A stretch of DNA of 64,000 nucleotides from assembly GCA_003427395.1 (NCBI GenBank), contig BFEA01000494.1, forward strand, positions 572,864 through 636,863. The letters are read 5' to 3'. Position 1 is the first letter of the stretch. The number at the start of each line of letters is the position of its first letter. This stretch comes from Chara braunii. Lineage: Eukaryota; Streptophyta; Charophyceae; Charales; Characeae. Below the pieces are notes generated by a model. It saw only the letters and a list, made by a program, of their open reading frames with translations. It ran no database searches and had not been told where the DNA came from. This document shows, one piece after another, positions 25,074 to 37,130 of the stretch. Both the position numbers and the translations under genes were made by a program.

Positions 25074-25149
<76 letters not shown>
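24620..25149. repeat. (CT)n/(CA)n microsatellite cluster
   Basis: Long alternating CT and CA tracts: 24,620-24,696, 24,822-24,875, 24,900-25,038 and 25,074-25,150. Apparent Ser-Leu and Thr-His proteins here are translations of the repeats only. Confidence 0.95.
25039..25073. other. Assembly gap (35 N)
   Basis: A run of N inside a CT/CA repeat, where the assembly could not be resolved. Confidence 0.99.
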
Positions 25150-25154
<5 letters not shown>

Positions 25155-26397
25155 GGGGCTCGTTTGACACTCCTTGGGGCGTCCTCGGGGCCGAAGGAAG
25201 TTTCCTTGGGGTTTTCAAGGAAATTCCCGCCATCGTTCCACCTGTCCTTGGGAACGCCGCCCGAGGACAGTTCCTTCGAACGATGTCAGACAAGAAAAAA
25301 GGAAAGGAAAAAAAAATCACATGTGTTTGAGGCCTTCAGCCAATAGGGTGCTGCCACGATACAGATTCTCGGTTGTAACGTCTCTCTTCCCATGTGCCCG
25401 CTCCTCTCCGTGAAACGTAGATTCCTGAGGTCCCTTGGGCAAAAGGAAGAAATGGCTGGGGAATCCTCGGAGCCCAAGGAATTTCCTTCGGGGTGTTTTC
25501 ACTTTTTTTTTCCCGACTGCATCCCTGAGGATAGGTGGAACGAACAATTCCTCGGGGACTTTACACGCCCGAGGAGTGTGGAACAAGCCCCTTGGAGTTG
25601 TGTATAGCGAACATGACAAACGGCATCAACAGACAAACTACGGGCTGCACACCCTCATGGCAAGTCAATGCAGAAAAAGGCGGAGGTAGGGAGAGTAGAA
25701 ACCAAAATGCTTGCGTTTGCCGCCAGCAGTGGGGTCCCAAAAAATTACTTCCAAAGGCTTGGCGTCAGACAGCGGCGTCTGACCCTCAGGCATTGCTGCC
25801 ACTGGACCTGAACTCTGTCAGGCGACCACGTCAGTTTCAACTGACCCCAGCGTTCTTCCCACTCCTCCAACCCTCAGGCATCGCTGCTACTGGACCTGAA
25901 CTCTGCCAAGCTACCACGTCAGCCAGTGGTGTCCGACCCACTTGACCTGCAGGGCCCAGTTTCTTCCGGAGAAATCCCTAGTAGTTGAATCCGTGGAGCA
26001 TCGTCTTGAGCAGGCCACAGTAGTGAGGTTGAATCAGAGGGCTGTAGGTCTACTCGTTTCTGCTGAGGCTCCACCTGTTAGTGGGAACGGGGAGCTCCTA
26101 CCAGGTCAGCATCCCGCGGTTTCCAGCACAGGGTAACGAAAAGGGACGACACCGCTCAATTTAATTCAAACAAATCTCCGGCATGCCTTATAGCCTCCTT
26201 TCCCCAGTGTGTGATTTTGGCTGCCCCTCGACCATCAAACCATCCGCCTTTGGGGTCTACCGAGTGCCGGCGTTTTGGCTCGATAGGTCGAACCCTAACA
26301 CAGCCAGCTTCTTGTGTGGAGCGCATGGGCCCCGTGGCGGCGCACTGGTGGTTGCCTGCCTTCGCAGATTAGTGCCTTGGCGGTACCACCAAAGTCC
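25146..26397. other. Unassigned GC-richer stretch
   Basis: Numerous overlapping frames on both strands without a recognisable domain. An imperfect direct repeat (ccctcaggcat.gctgc.act, then ggacctgaactctg and accacgtcag) occurs at 25,783-25,834 and 25,871-25,922. Confidence 0.45.
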
Positions 26398-26497
26398 GGG
26401 GCAAGGTCCCGTTCGCGCAAATCAGGAGATTTCCGCCATTGATCCTTGCTATCTACGGTCAGTATCTCTTAATTCGTGCAAAGTGGGACCTAGCCCC
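26398..26497. mobile_element. 100-bp MITE, copy 1
   Basis: It begins GGGGCAAGGTCCC and ends GGGACCTAGCCCC. About 33 bp at each end are inverted repeats (gcgcaaatcaggagat opposite atctcttaattcgtgc). A second copy in inverted orientation lies at 61,688-61,786. It is too small to code for anything. Confidence 0.8.
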
Positions 26498-27596
26498 CGG
26501 AGGCCTCAGGAACTCGACGGTATTTTCACGTACAGAACGCCTCGGAGTTCTGAACACGGCTGAATGCCCACGATCTTTCGGACAAGTCTTCCATGAGTTC
26601 TGGTTGGGCGATTCAATCTGGGTGACTCTGGCAGCGTAACAAACGCCAATCGCTGTTCACATTGGCCCTACCCGTCATCACTCCTCTGAAGCTCGTTTTC
26701 ACACTTCCACAGTTCCCCCTACCCCCTCTTCTCTCCTTCGCGCGCTCCCCTTCCGCCCTCTCTCATCGGCAAACAAAACACACAACTCTCTCCTCACCGG
26801 CAAACAAAACACAAAACTCTCTCACCGGCAAACGAAACGCAAAACGGAAAAAGGAACGAAAAAAAGCATGCCGCGTGCCAACTCAGCTTGCACGATGACG
26901 AAGCTACCGGTACGAAAGGGAAGACCGGAATGACTACTACTGCCAAGTTGCCAACCCCTCCATATCTGTTTGCTGCCACTTTCCTTTCCTTTCCTTTCCT
27001 TTCCTTTCTCCTCCTTTCTCCGACACGGATATGCGCTGCTAATTTCGGGCAGGCCATGCCGCGGGTTACTATCACTGGTGTGGAGCTGACGGGGGAAAGA
27101 TCTCACGACTAGCAACGAAGTGGAGACACCGCTGCCGGCATGTCTACGCCAAGAAAAAGCCACGAAGAACCTGATCGTACACACACCAGGTGGGTGCTAG
27201 CAGTAGCTTAGTACAGCATGCCTGCTTCCCCTCGTTGCCTTATACGGCGTTTCTGGACGCAGTTCGGGCCAGATGCGTCCACAAGCGGCTTTAAATGCGA
27301 TCAGATTCAGCCAGATGGATCCAGGAGCGGCCGTGGAAAAGATACATAGAGCTAAATGTGTGTGAATACGCCCTTATCCGCAGCGAGGCCGTCGAGCGCA
27401 AGCAAGTGACAGTTATGGTGTGGGGAGTTGCGACTTACAAAATCCGCCGGAATCCGAAGCTTGGCCCTGTGTGAACGTATCTGGACGTTATGGCCGCCAC
27501 ATTCGCGCTGTAGAGGGGCACAAAGATATCTGGTGCACTCCAGCAGAGGGGCAAGGTTCGCATTTCCAGGACGAAGGAATGGCAATTGAGGGTCTC
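26498..27596. other. Unassigned stretch upstream of fold-back element
   Basis: Contains an ACAAAACACA-type imperfect tandem (about 26,770-26,845) and four to five TTTCC units (about 26,984-27,008). No gene recognised. Confidence 0.45.
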
Positions 27597-27693
27597 GTTG
27601 CACTACTCGCCATCCGCCAACATTTTGATCGCATGTGGACATCATTTTTGTCCAGATGCATTCGAAATCTTGGCGGATGGCGAGTAGTGCAAC
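27597..27693. mobile_element. Fold-back element / strong hairpin
   Basis: The outer 24 nt (27,597-27,620 and 27,670-27,693) are perfect reverse complements (GTTGCACTACTCGCCATCCG...). The next ~21 nt pair imperfectly, giving a stem of about 45 bp. A diverged relative is at 28,437-28,494. It is either a tiny TIR element or a hairpin RNA precursor-like locus. Confidence 0.8.
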
Positions 27694-29325
27694 TACGGTA
27701 GGGCCTGAGTGCGTTGTCCATCATTCATATGTATATGTATATGTTAGAGGAATTGCCAATGTGCCAAGAAAGATCGTTCAAACGACAGTGAGGGAGTTTC
27801 CTGGTGGGTGCACGCCACCGGGCGTGGAAACAAAAACAGGGAGGCGGGGTTGAAGAGGAGAGGAGGGGAGGGCGCACGCACGGGCGGAAGGGGAGGTGCG
27901 TGACTGAATGAATTGTGGTTGTAAATTGGGTCAGGGTCATTCGCGCGCGCGACCGTCTATAAAACTGAAACTTGCAGCGACGGTCAAGCCCCACTGGGGG
28001 AGACTTGCGGAAGTTCCCGAAATAAATCTGGGCCGGATTAGGTGCTCTATTCGTCGTGAAGGAGGGCCCGCAATCCCGCCAGTTGGCCGGGCGCTGTGGG
28101 CCTTTTGATCCCGGGGCTCCAAAAATGATCGAAAGGCGGCTAGACTATTTTGCCCGCGACCGACTGGTAGAGGACGCGCGCCACAGCGCCGCAGACTTCG
28201 TGGTGTAGAGGACTACCTAACGCGGGAATATGGTCCTGAGACGGGCCAGATTCGTTTCATCGGCGGGTTGCGCGCGCAAATAGCCGTCTTGCGCCTGGCG
28301 CTGAAGGGCCCCCGTTTTGAGATACAATACAATAATTAATGTGCAAAAAAAAATGTGCGCTTAGAAAGAAAATTGGCGGTCGATGGGGACCGTCCATGGA
28401 TTACTTCACTGTCGGGCCGTTTCATAGTAATAGGGGGCCAACATTTTGAACGCACCTGGATGTGTAATTGGTCCTTTGCATTGAAAATGTTGGCTTTTGG
28501 CGAGTGGTTCGGCGAGCCCCATAATCGGCTACGGGGTGCTGATTGCCGGCCACGGACGGGGTACCAGGGGGCGAAGGAGACGAGGGGAGAGGGGGGGGAG
28601 GGGGGGGAGAGAGGGGGGAGGCGGTGGAGAGCATGGACCAGGTCTGTCCACAGTGGGGCGGGTCGAGCGCGGTCCGTTGGATGCAGTGGGACAAACCGGG
28701 ACCGAACACAAAATCGACCGTCGGTCAGGGGCGTCCACACGCTGTGGGGGATCTGCCCGGCTATTGGGCAGTTATTTAGTGTGCGACCGACCGGAAATGG
28801 ACACAAAGGTGTTTGAAAAGAGTCGATCGATCGGACGGAGGGTGTCGTGCGATTGCTAGCCGCCATGTGGACGTCCGTACGGAGACCGCGTAGTCATCTT
28901 GCTAGCATACGAGACGGGCGCGCGCGCGCGAGAGAGAGGGAGGGAGAGAGAGGTAGGAGGAAGGGATAAGAAGTGGGCGAGGGTGAAAGTAGGGAGGTAT
29001 AGCTGAGGGCTATTGGTTGGGAGGAGGGAAGGAGGGGAAGGGGAGAGGGAGGAGGAGAGGGGGGGTTGTATGACGTGTCGGCTCACGTGTTTCTGAATAG
29101 TGTGTCGCGCCCCCGCAGGGGGGGTGCTGACGTGGCCTCCCGCGTCTTGGCACGCGTCATTGTTCCAGAGGGAGTGGTCAGTTAGATGCTTCGTCCCCGC
29201 ACGCGCGCGAGCGAAAGTTTTCTCTCCCACGCCGTCACGCACACTTGCCCATCCAATCTTGCGCGCCACGCTGTCGCACGCCGTCGCACGCCGTCGCACA
29301 CTCCTTGCTCGCTCGATCTTGTGAG
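27694..29325. other. Upstream region of the bromodomain gene
   Basis: GC-rich sequence with a (GCGC) run near 28,918-28,930, purine-rich tracts (28,580-28,625; 28,930-29,065) and short 'gtcgcacgcc' repeats just before the gene. It presumably contains the promoter, but no TATA box or specific site can be assigned. Overlapping frames on both strands here are composition-driven. Confidence 0.4.
28437..28494. repeat. Second fold-back hairpin
   Basis: GCCAACATTTT (28,437-28,447) pairs perfectly with AAAATGTTGGC (28,484-28,494). The inner sequence resembles that of the hairpin at 27,597 (gccaacattttga.cgca), suggesting a related copy. Confidence 0.6.
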
Positions 29326-30798
29326 ATGAGTTGGAGGGGTATGGTTATGGCGAGACCGGACGTTGAGGGACCGATCAATCCGAAGAAGAGGTTGCTTAGC
29401 CGTCCCCACAACCCTTCTCCTCAGCGAAGGACAGCCGGCGAGCCAGACGTCCGCGGCGAGCAGGCCGTCGTCCACTCCTCGACGGCGGCCGCCATCGCCG
29501 GCGCTCAAGCTCAGCACGCGCAGGTGAAGCGGGAATGGAACGGCGGCGGCGTAGAAGCCCATCCTCTTTCCATGCGCTCCCGCCACGGCGCGGGCAGCAA
29601 GGAAGAGGAGGGCACCTCCGCCTCGGGGGAGGACCTCGACCGAGGAAGTGGCGGCGATGTCACTCATCTGTCGAAGAAAGAGAAGCGGAAGGCGCTGAAG
29701 GCGGAGCTGGCGAGGCTGGGACAGCTAATTTCAAAACTCGAAGGTCAGGGGCATGGCCCTCACCTTTCTCTCGAATCCTCCGGTTGTCAGGGTTCTCAGG
29801 GGAACAACAATTCTTCCGAAGTTTTTCGCCCTTGTAATACGGGTGGGGGTCGCAGTTCACTTGCCAGGAGGACAGCGGCGATAGCCCCAACAGGAGGGGG
29901 AGGGGGAGGAGGGGNGGGGGGGGGGGTGGAGGAGGAGGAGGAGGAGGAGGAGCGATGGGAGACGTGGACAGAGAGCTACCCGGTTCGGCAACCGGTCTCG
30001 ATCATCGGTATGGGGGCACCTCGCCTGGCGTTCACGAAGAGGTCGGGAACCGGCGCTTGGAGAAGAGCAATTATCATCATCCTGGTAGTAGTAGGGTTAA
30101 TCAGGAGAACAGGGCTTCCGCTCCGATGAGGGGAGTGCCCCAGGCGGGCAACGGGGTCGCTGCGGCCCTGCCATCTGCACGAGCAGACGAGGAGGGAAAC
30201 GAGAGTTTTCGGAAGGAAAGACGGGTGGTTGGTGCGAGGATGAGCGTGGGGACGACGGAGGCGGAGGAGGAAGAGGACGAAGAAACGGAGGAAGCGGCGG
30301 GTCCTCCGGCGAGTACAGGTCCGCCGACGAGCGGAGCGTCGTGGAGACGGGTAGTGAGAGGGGACGGAGGGAGTGCGGCGGGGGATGCGCTTTTGAGGCG
30401 GAGGCGGGGCCCGCCGATCGTTAACGGAGGTGCTGTGAGGGGTGGGCGAGGAGGCGGGCGAGGGGGCGGCGGGCAAACGACAGGCGCTTCTGTCGGTTCT
30501 TCCAGACCACGTGATGCGGTGGAAGGTTCGGGGGGGAGGATGGAGGGCTCGGGCGGCGGCGAGGACGAGCAGCGGCCGCAGCAGCGCCAGCAGGTAGGAC
30601 GAGGACATGCCATGGAGGAGGAAGGGAGAATCCCCCAGCAACAACGGCAGGAGAGGGGCGGTGGTAGAAGGGAGTCATGGGGGAGGGGGGGAGGCGGAGG
30701 AGGGAGGGGAGGACGAGGGGGTGGCGGTATGGGCGTTGCCGCGGGGCCAAGGGGCAACGATGCGATTGTGGGCACTACTGCCGTCGTCGCCCCCCTGC

Positions 30799-30832
<34 letters not shown>

Positions 30833-33800
30833 GCCTCTGCCCGCCGCCGTTGGTATGCCCAAGAAGAGGAAGGCGGAGCACGAGCCTCAGGCAATTACCG
30901 AAGCGGCCGCCTCGTCCTCGGCTGCCGCAGCACTGGAGTCGTGTCCGGACGATGATGGTAAAGATTGGGAGACGAAGCGCCAGAAGATTGAGAGTGACAG
31001 GGAGAAGCGACTGTCGAGCATCTGGAAGCTTTGCAACAGTGCTCTTCAGCAGGCCATGAGCACGAGGATTTCTTGGCCGTTTCTTGCGCCTGTCGCCGTG
31101 CAATGGCCCGGTCTCGTCGGTTACAGGGAGGTAATCAAAGAGCCGATGGACTTCGGAACGATCAAAAGCCGCCTTCAAGAACATAAGTACTCCCATCCCT
31201 CGGAGTTCGTGCGAGACTGCGGACTCGTCTTCAGCAATGCTATGACGTTCAACATGACGGGAAGCGAGGTGTATGTCATGGCGGACACTCTGAGAGCGAA
31301 GTTCGACCAGAAGTACAAGGTGATCAAAATCAAGATGGAGGAGCATGATTCCAAGACGAAAGCGGAGGAGCACGATCTCGCTCAAATGCGTCCGCGTGTT
31401 CTGTCGCGCCCGCAGCAGCCTCCGAAGCGTGTGCAAGTGCTTGCAGGTGGTAGAGGCGGCGCGTCCTCTCCTCAAGGCGCGCAGCAAGGGAGAGGAGGAG
31501 CGGGGGGTGTTGGGAGAGGAGGGAGCAAGGGGCGGGGAGTTGCAGGGGCGGGGAACTTAGCTGTGACGGAGAGGGAGAGGAACTTGGTAGGGACGGAGAG
31601 GAACTTGAGGGCGATGTCGGGGTTACAGCTGCCGAGGAAAGAACTGGGGACGGGAGGCGGTGGTGGTGTGGCAGCCGATGGCATGGACAAGAAAGTGCCG
31701 ACGGGAGCTGCACAACAGCAATATACGAACGACCGGGCGAGGGTGGGTGCGGCGAAGAAAAGGGGCGGACTCGACGACGACGGCGGCGGCTTTGGCAACG
31801 CAGAGCCGGTGAACGCGATGAGTGGAAAGAGGAAGAGGGAGGAAGAAGCTCATCCTTCTTCTGCGGAGAGGGCGGGCGAAAAGCCTCCCGGAGGTCACTC
31901 CTCCGGGGGCGACCTCCTTCATCCCGGCCGCGCGGAGGGCGACGGTAGAGGTGGGGGAGGGATTGATGATATGCTCTCCCAGCCGGCTCTTTTTCCTGGA
32001 CCAGGGCCGGGTTCGCGTTCGGGTTTAGGGCTGTCGTCATCTAAGGGAAAGCAGCATTCTGCAGGCGACAAGAAGGGAGAAGGGTCGGGGACGGGAAGGC
32101 CGGGAGCCAAAGGGCGTTCGCACATCGCGCCGCCCAGAGGGGGGGTTTCGCAGGGAGAACGGAACGAGTCCAGTGAGGGAAAGCAGGGGTTGAAGACGAG
32201 TGCGGCGGGGGCTTCCCCTGCCGCCATGACGGCGGCGGACGGGGGGAGCGGAGATGGAGCGGCGGTTTCTGGAGGCGGGGCAGGGCGTTCCCCTTGCTCC
32301 CGAGTTAGCGAGTTGTCGGGGAGCAACCGTATGACAACGGCGGCGGCGGGTGTATCGGCCGCTGGCGGTGGCGGTGCGGGCGGCGGCGGCGGCGCCGCTA
32401 TGGAGGGGCGAATGGAAGAGGTGTCGAAGCAAAGAGGGGACGGAGAAGGAGAGAGCCCTAGGTTGAGGGGCATGGAGGAGAGGTGGGGGGCCGGTTCCGA
32501 AGGACAGCAGCGCTCTTCCGTGAGAGAGAAGAGAGAGGAGAAGGAGGATGTTGTTGTCAATAAGGCGGAAGGTGCACCGGAGAAGCGCGAGGCCTCGGAT
32601 GGGCAAGCGGGGAATCGCGACGATGGAAGAAGACCCGCCCAGGACGGGAGGGCGGAGTCGGGGTCGGAAGGAGAGGGTCAGGACGAGGCGAGGCTCGGGG
32701 CGCCGCCGCTGCCACCTCTTCCGCCGACTTCAGCGGAGGGGGACGGGGAGGTTGCGGGTAGGCGGGGGAAGGCGGGTCCTGTCGGCGGGAACGGCGAGGA
32801 AGATGGCGACGACGAGGATAACGAAGCGACGAGGAGCGTCAACGAGTGTGGCGTTGGCAGGCTGGAATTTGACGGCGGCGCTGTAGGCAATGAACGGCGT
32901 GATGTCGATGGGCAAGGTCGTGCTCACGACAACGCAAGGGAGGTAGGCAGACCTGGGGAGGGCAGCAGCAGTAGGTCGACCAATGGGGGGCGGCGTAGTC
33001 GGAAGGCGATGGGTTTGGAACTAAACGAGAGGACGAGGGAGGGGCGGGCGGAGAACGAGGAGGATGACGATAAGGTAGGTCCTGTTCGCAAGGAGGAGAG
33101 TCGCCGTTCCTTGCGCTCTCTCTCGATGTCGGAGGAAGAGGAGGGCGGCAAAGGCGCGGTTGAATACGCCTATGGCCAAGCGGCGAAGCGGGACGGTGGA
33201 GAGGCTGGCAACTCCTCTCCGGACAGGAAGATTGACGACGACGATGAACACCGACAAACGGACGGAAGAGGTGAGCAGTCAGCGATGCGTCCTGGTAGAT
33301 GGAGCAAGAAGGCTCTATCGGACGGTGAAGAACTACTCGGCGATGGTGATGGCGATGGGAGCAGCAGCGGGGGCGGTCTGCGCGACGGCGGCGAACTGTC
33401 GTCCTCCCCCGGGTTGCGCTCTCGTCATCATGGCAAACGGTCGGAACACGAAGGCGGCGGCGACGAGGAGGAACATCATCGGCGGATGAACGGTCGAGGC
33501 GGGGGCGGTGGAGGAGAGTGCGCGGCGGCGGCGGCTTTTGCAGCGTCCCGTGATGAGGTGCTCAGTCCGCGGAAGGGGTTAGGGGGCGAGTTATCGTCGG
33601 ATGATGTTACAGTCAGCAGGAAGCGAGGGGGAAGAGGCGCAAGCGATCCATCCCTGCGAAGAAGGCGGGGCTCGGGCAACCCGATGGCGTACGGAGGGAT
33701 GCGCGAACTGTCTTTCAAGGAGAAGATCAAGCTGAGCGAGAACATTCAGACGCTTCCCGAGGACCGACTTCTCAAGGTAGTGGAAATCATTTCGTCGAGG

Positions 33801-34454
33801 AACCCGAATGTTGCCGAAGGTAGAGAGGAGATAGAGCTAGATATAAACGCGTTGGACGCTGAGACGTTGTGGGAGCTGTATCGCTTTGTGAACAACTGGA
33901 TGAAGAGCAAGAACAAGTTGATGAAGAAGACTAAGTCCGTAGGGACGTCGGCGGGGGGGATGGCGGAACCACCTTCTTCGACGTCCAAGGGGAGGAGGAG
34001 AAGACGAAACGGAGCTGGCGGTGGAGGGTATCATGGAAGAGAGGATGCGGCCTCGACGGAAGAACGCGACGACGGGATTAGCGAGGGAGGCGGGCGAGGA
34101 CGTGGGAGGTATGGAAGTAGAAATGGTGGTGGTGGCAGGAACGAACGCGAGGACGATAGTCACGTCGATCATCGGCGTGGTATGGTATGGAGAAAGAACG
34201 GGGTGGTGTCTGATGCGGCTACAGATACGCACGTGTCGACGTCCAAAGGAGGATGTCGTGGGCAGTCTTCCGATTCGCGTTCGCGCTCAAGTTTTTCTGG
34301 TAGTGATTCCGATGATAGTACTAGCGGCTCTTCTTCTTCCTCCTCCTCTTCGTCATCGTCGTCGTCGTCTTCGTCTTCGTCGGGATCGTCGGATTCCGAT
34401 AGTGACTCGAGGGGAGGCTCCTCTGATTCCGATGGTCATCGGTCGGACCCGTAG
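29326..34454 (+). CDS. Bromodomain-NET (BET/GTE-family) chromatin reader
   Basis: BET proteins bind acetylated histone tails through a bromodomain and recruit regulators through the NET (extra-terminal) domain in the nucleus. From the ATG at 29,326 (alternatives 29,341 and 29,347), frame 1 gives a polar N-terminus with a helical Lys-rich segment (KKEKRKALKAELARLGQLIS, about 29,673-29,735) like that of plant GTE proteins. The frame then changes between 29,838 and 29,955, in G-runs that include an N at 29,915, and continues open to the stop at 34,454 (1,499 codons counted from ATG 29,955). The bromodomain spans about 31,009-31,345: WPF shelf at 31,074-31,082, KEPMDFGTIKSRL, and NAMTFN whose last Asn (31,251-31,253) is the acetyl-lysine-binding residue (FN instead of the usual YN). 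The NET domain spans about 33,698-33,930 (LSFKEKIKLSENIQTLP...LDAETLWELYRFV). A Ser/Asp-rich tail follows. Between the domains lies a ~790-residue Gly/Glu/Arg/Ser-rich linker, much longer than usual for plant GTEs. No intron is needed downstream of 29,955. It stands alone, with no recognised neighbour gene. Confidence 0.88.
29915..29915. other. Ambiguous base in a poly-G tract (frame break)
   Basis: A single N lies within aggggnggggg, followed by a long GGA repeat. Both flanking frames are open and the protein changes frame here. An assembly length error is the simplest explanation, although a short unrecognised intron cannot be excluded. Confidence 0.8.
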
Positions 34455-35319
34455 GCAGATACGAAGGGAAGGGTTAGTAGAAGGGAGAGAAGAGAGAGAT
34501 GGAGAAGGTGGGTGCGTGTTTTGCGTCGTTTGCTGCACAGCTGGTTTTGCCCTAGGGTTTCTTTCGGCTGATTGATGACCATCAAGTCCTGAAAAGGGCC
34601 TGTTTGTTGGGTGATGGTGGTCTTTGCGATGATGTCTTCGTTAGGTTTGAGGGGTTGCAGCGGTAGTCTTAGTTCTCGGTTATCATCAGGTCGTTGGTAA
34701 TGTGTGGTAGGGGTGATAGATTTACAGTAATAGGTTTTTTACAGCTTGCGTGCGTGTTGAGCACAGGTGCGGCAAGTGTATTGCGAGTCCGATGGCAAGC
34801 CAAGCGGGGGGGGACCGAAGGACCGAAGGACCCAGGCTCTGCTGCTCTGATCTGTTCTACCTCCTGGAAGACTACAGTTGTTGCGTTGACGTTGTAATTG
34901 AGTAATCGACTGTAAGACGATGTCCATTGGGAGTGAGGGGTTCGCAAAAGCTGGGAGGGTGAGCTTGCGAAAATCTTTGCTGTCGTGCAGGGCGATATAT
35001 GGAGAGAGGGTTCGTCAAAGGATGCCGCAAAGCCCGTGGCGCTTCCCAAAGCTTCTCAGTGCTGCGTTCCTTTCCGTCTTTTTCGGTACGCCGTATCCAT
35101 ATCCTGTATTCGGAGTAGAGGATTGAACAAGAGAGGAGGAGGGTAGAGGGACGAAAGCTGTGAAAAGGAGGAGAGGGAGTTTTGTTTGGTGGTTGATTGA
35201 TGGGAGTTTCTCCATGTCGATGGCGGCACTGGGGTGAGAGAGGGTAGTTGGGCGGGGCGGTCGCTTTGTCTTTCGTCTGCGCTTACTCTTAGTGAAGAGG
35301 GGAGAAACGGACCCCCCCC
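34455..35319. other. Presumed 3' UTR / downstream region of the bromodomain gene
   Basis: Follows the stop codon. T/G-rich with no further ORF of interest. The polyadenylation site cannot be placed from sequence alone. Confidence 0.4.
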
Positions 35320-35473
35320 CCCCCCACACACACACACACACACTATTTACTCCCTTTTTACCCCTCCCTCTCGTGTTCCGGCGGCGCCTCTTTCCTGTGG
35401 GCCGGATGGTGTTCGTGCAGTTGGTCTTTCACTCAAAAGGGAGGTCATCTGCAGAGGGAATCAGAGATCGATG

Positions 35474-35530
<57 letters not shown>
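35319..35530. repeat. (C)n(CA)n and (AG)n microsatellites
   Basis: A C-run followed by CA repeats at 35,312-35,343, and an AG tract at 35,477-35,530. Confidence 0.95.
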
Positions 35531-35533
<3 letters not shown>

Positions 35534-35974
35534 GAGTGCGCCTGGATTAGTCGGCAACGAACAGACATACGGCTTTGGAGTATGGTCATGCAGTGATGTG
35601 GCCGTCTGCCTATTAGTGGAGGTGGAAGTCGAGGATCTTTTTTTTTCGTTCGGGGACTCGTTCTGATTTTGGTCGGGTTCTTCCTGGTGTAAATTAATCA
35701 AACAAGGAATCAGTCAATCACTTTTTACAGATTATATTTTGGGTCGCAGTCTGTGGGACAACTGGCTTGTCTCTCCACCTGTCTGCCTGCCGGCAGCCTA
35801 CTCGTACTGTACTTTTGGAGCGAGAAGAGAATCGCGATGGTGGATTCAGAATGTGCTCTGTCATGGCAATAAAAGCACTTACGAACGTTTTTTGCCTGCG
35901 TGAACTGGACAGTCGTCGACTGCCGCTCTGTTGTTGTGTGTGCCTCCTTTCTGTTGTGATCTCCTTTTTGGCTT
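35531..35974. other. Unassigned stretch between microsatellites
   Basis: No repeat or gene recognised. Confidence 0.4.

Positions 35975-36057
<83 letters not shown>
35975..36057. repeat. (GT)n(GA)n compound microsatellite
   Basis: GT repeats at 35,978-36,017 pass directly into GA repeats up to about 36,057. Confidence 0.95.
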
Positions 36058-36059
<2 letters not shown>

Positions 36060-36691
36060 AAAACTAACCTACGCATGATGTGTTTGAGGGACGACCATGG
36101 CATGCGACGATGTAATTATGCTTGTTTGTGAGATATGATGACGAAGGAAGTTGTGTGTAGGAAGGTCGATAGCTGACAGCTGGTGCATTTCCCACTTTGT
36201 GGGGGTTGTTGCTGTGTGGAAGGTAATTGTTGGTGCGCAGCCATTAAAAGTCCATATGCTTCATGCTTGATACGTCCTGGGGGAGAGGGCCGCGGGGGGA
36301 GGAGGAGGAGGAGGCGCCTGCTTAGTTGAACTACAACAAAATACCCAGGCCTCACACTTACGCTAGTTGATTGACGAATTTGGTTGATCGATCACGCGAC
36401 CTGTCTCGATTGTTTTATTTGACTAGAGACCATGTTCATTGGTTTCCGGAATAGATTTAAAAAAAACTGTATTGGTGAAAAGACTTGTGGCCGTTTGCAG
36501 GCAAGCAAGCGTGAAGTTCTTCGACATATACCGGTTTTCACCTGGGGACGGGTCATGATCTTTTGTTAGTGCCGACCTGTGTTGTGCGTTTGCAATTACT
36601 CAGTTCAATGCAAAGACGTTAACGTCACAGTGTCTGTTGTTGGAGATTACCTAGTGTGTTCGTGCGCTCGTTTGTTTGTCCGTGTGTCGCG

Positions 36692-36746
36692 CTCCGTGTG
36701 TGTGTGCGCGCGTGTGAGCGTGTGCGTATGTGTGTGCGTGCGCGTG

Positions 36747-36782
<36 letters not shown>

Positions 36783-36871
36783 CATCTTTTTGTGTTTGCA
36801 TGTCGGTGTGCGAATGGTACCTGTGTCGTGTGTCCATATGCAAGTAAGCCCTAGCTTGTCGAAGCCTGACG

Positions 36872-36932
<61 letters not shown>

Positions 36933-37075
36933 CTGACGCGTGTGAGAGAGAGAGAGGCCGACTGGGCTCTCGGGAGTGTGCGTGTGGGCGTGTGTGTGGC
37001 GGAGTACCTGGGATCTCAGAGGACTCCAATATATTGTGTATGAGGGAGTGTGTGTGTGCCCAATATGTAGTGTTT

Positions 37076-37128
<53 letters not shown>
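36692..37128. repeat. GT/GA microsatellite cluster
   Basis: Imperfect GT tract 36,692-36,780, GA tract 36,879-36,930, and GT then GA tract 37,074-37,128. The Ser-Leu/Thr-His frames on the minus strand are repeat translations. Confidence 0.95.

Positions 37129-37130
<2 letters not shown>

Noticed and set aside
24699-25330. Ser-Leu, Thr-His, Arg-Glu and Cys-Val 'proteins' in several frames
   Set aside because: Direct translations of CT/CA/GT/GA microsatellites, some crossing N runs. The same holds at 35.3-37.2, 61.9 and 63.3 kb.
29976-34538. Long minus-strand open frames opposite the bromodomain gene (up to 270 codons)
   Set aside because: They are Pro/Ser/Arg-rich shadows produced by the GC-rich, repetitive sense sequence. 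No domain is visible and the plus-strand domains are unambiguous.
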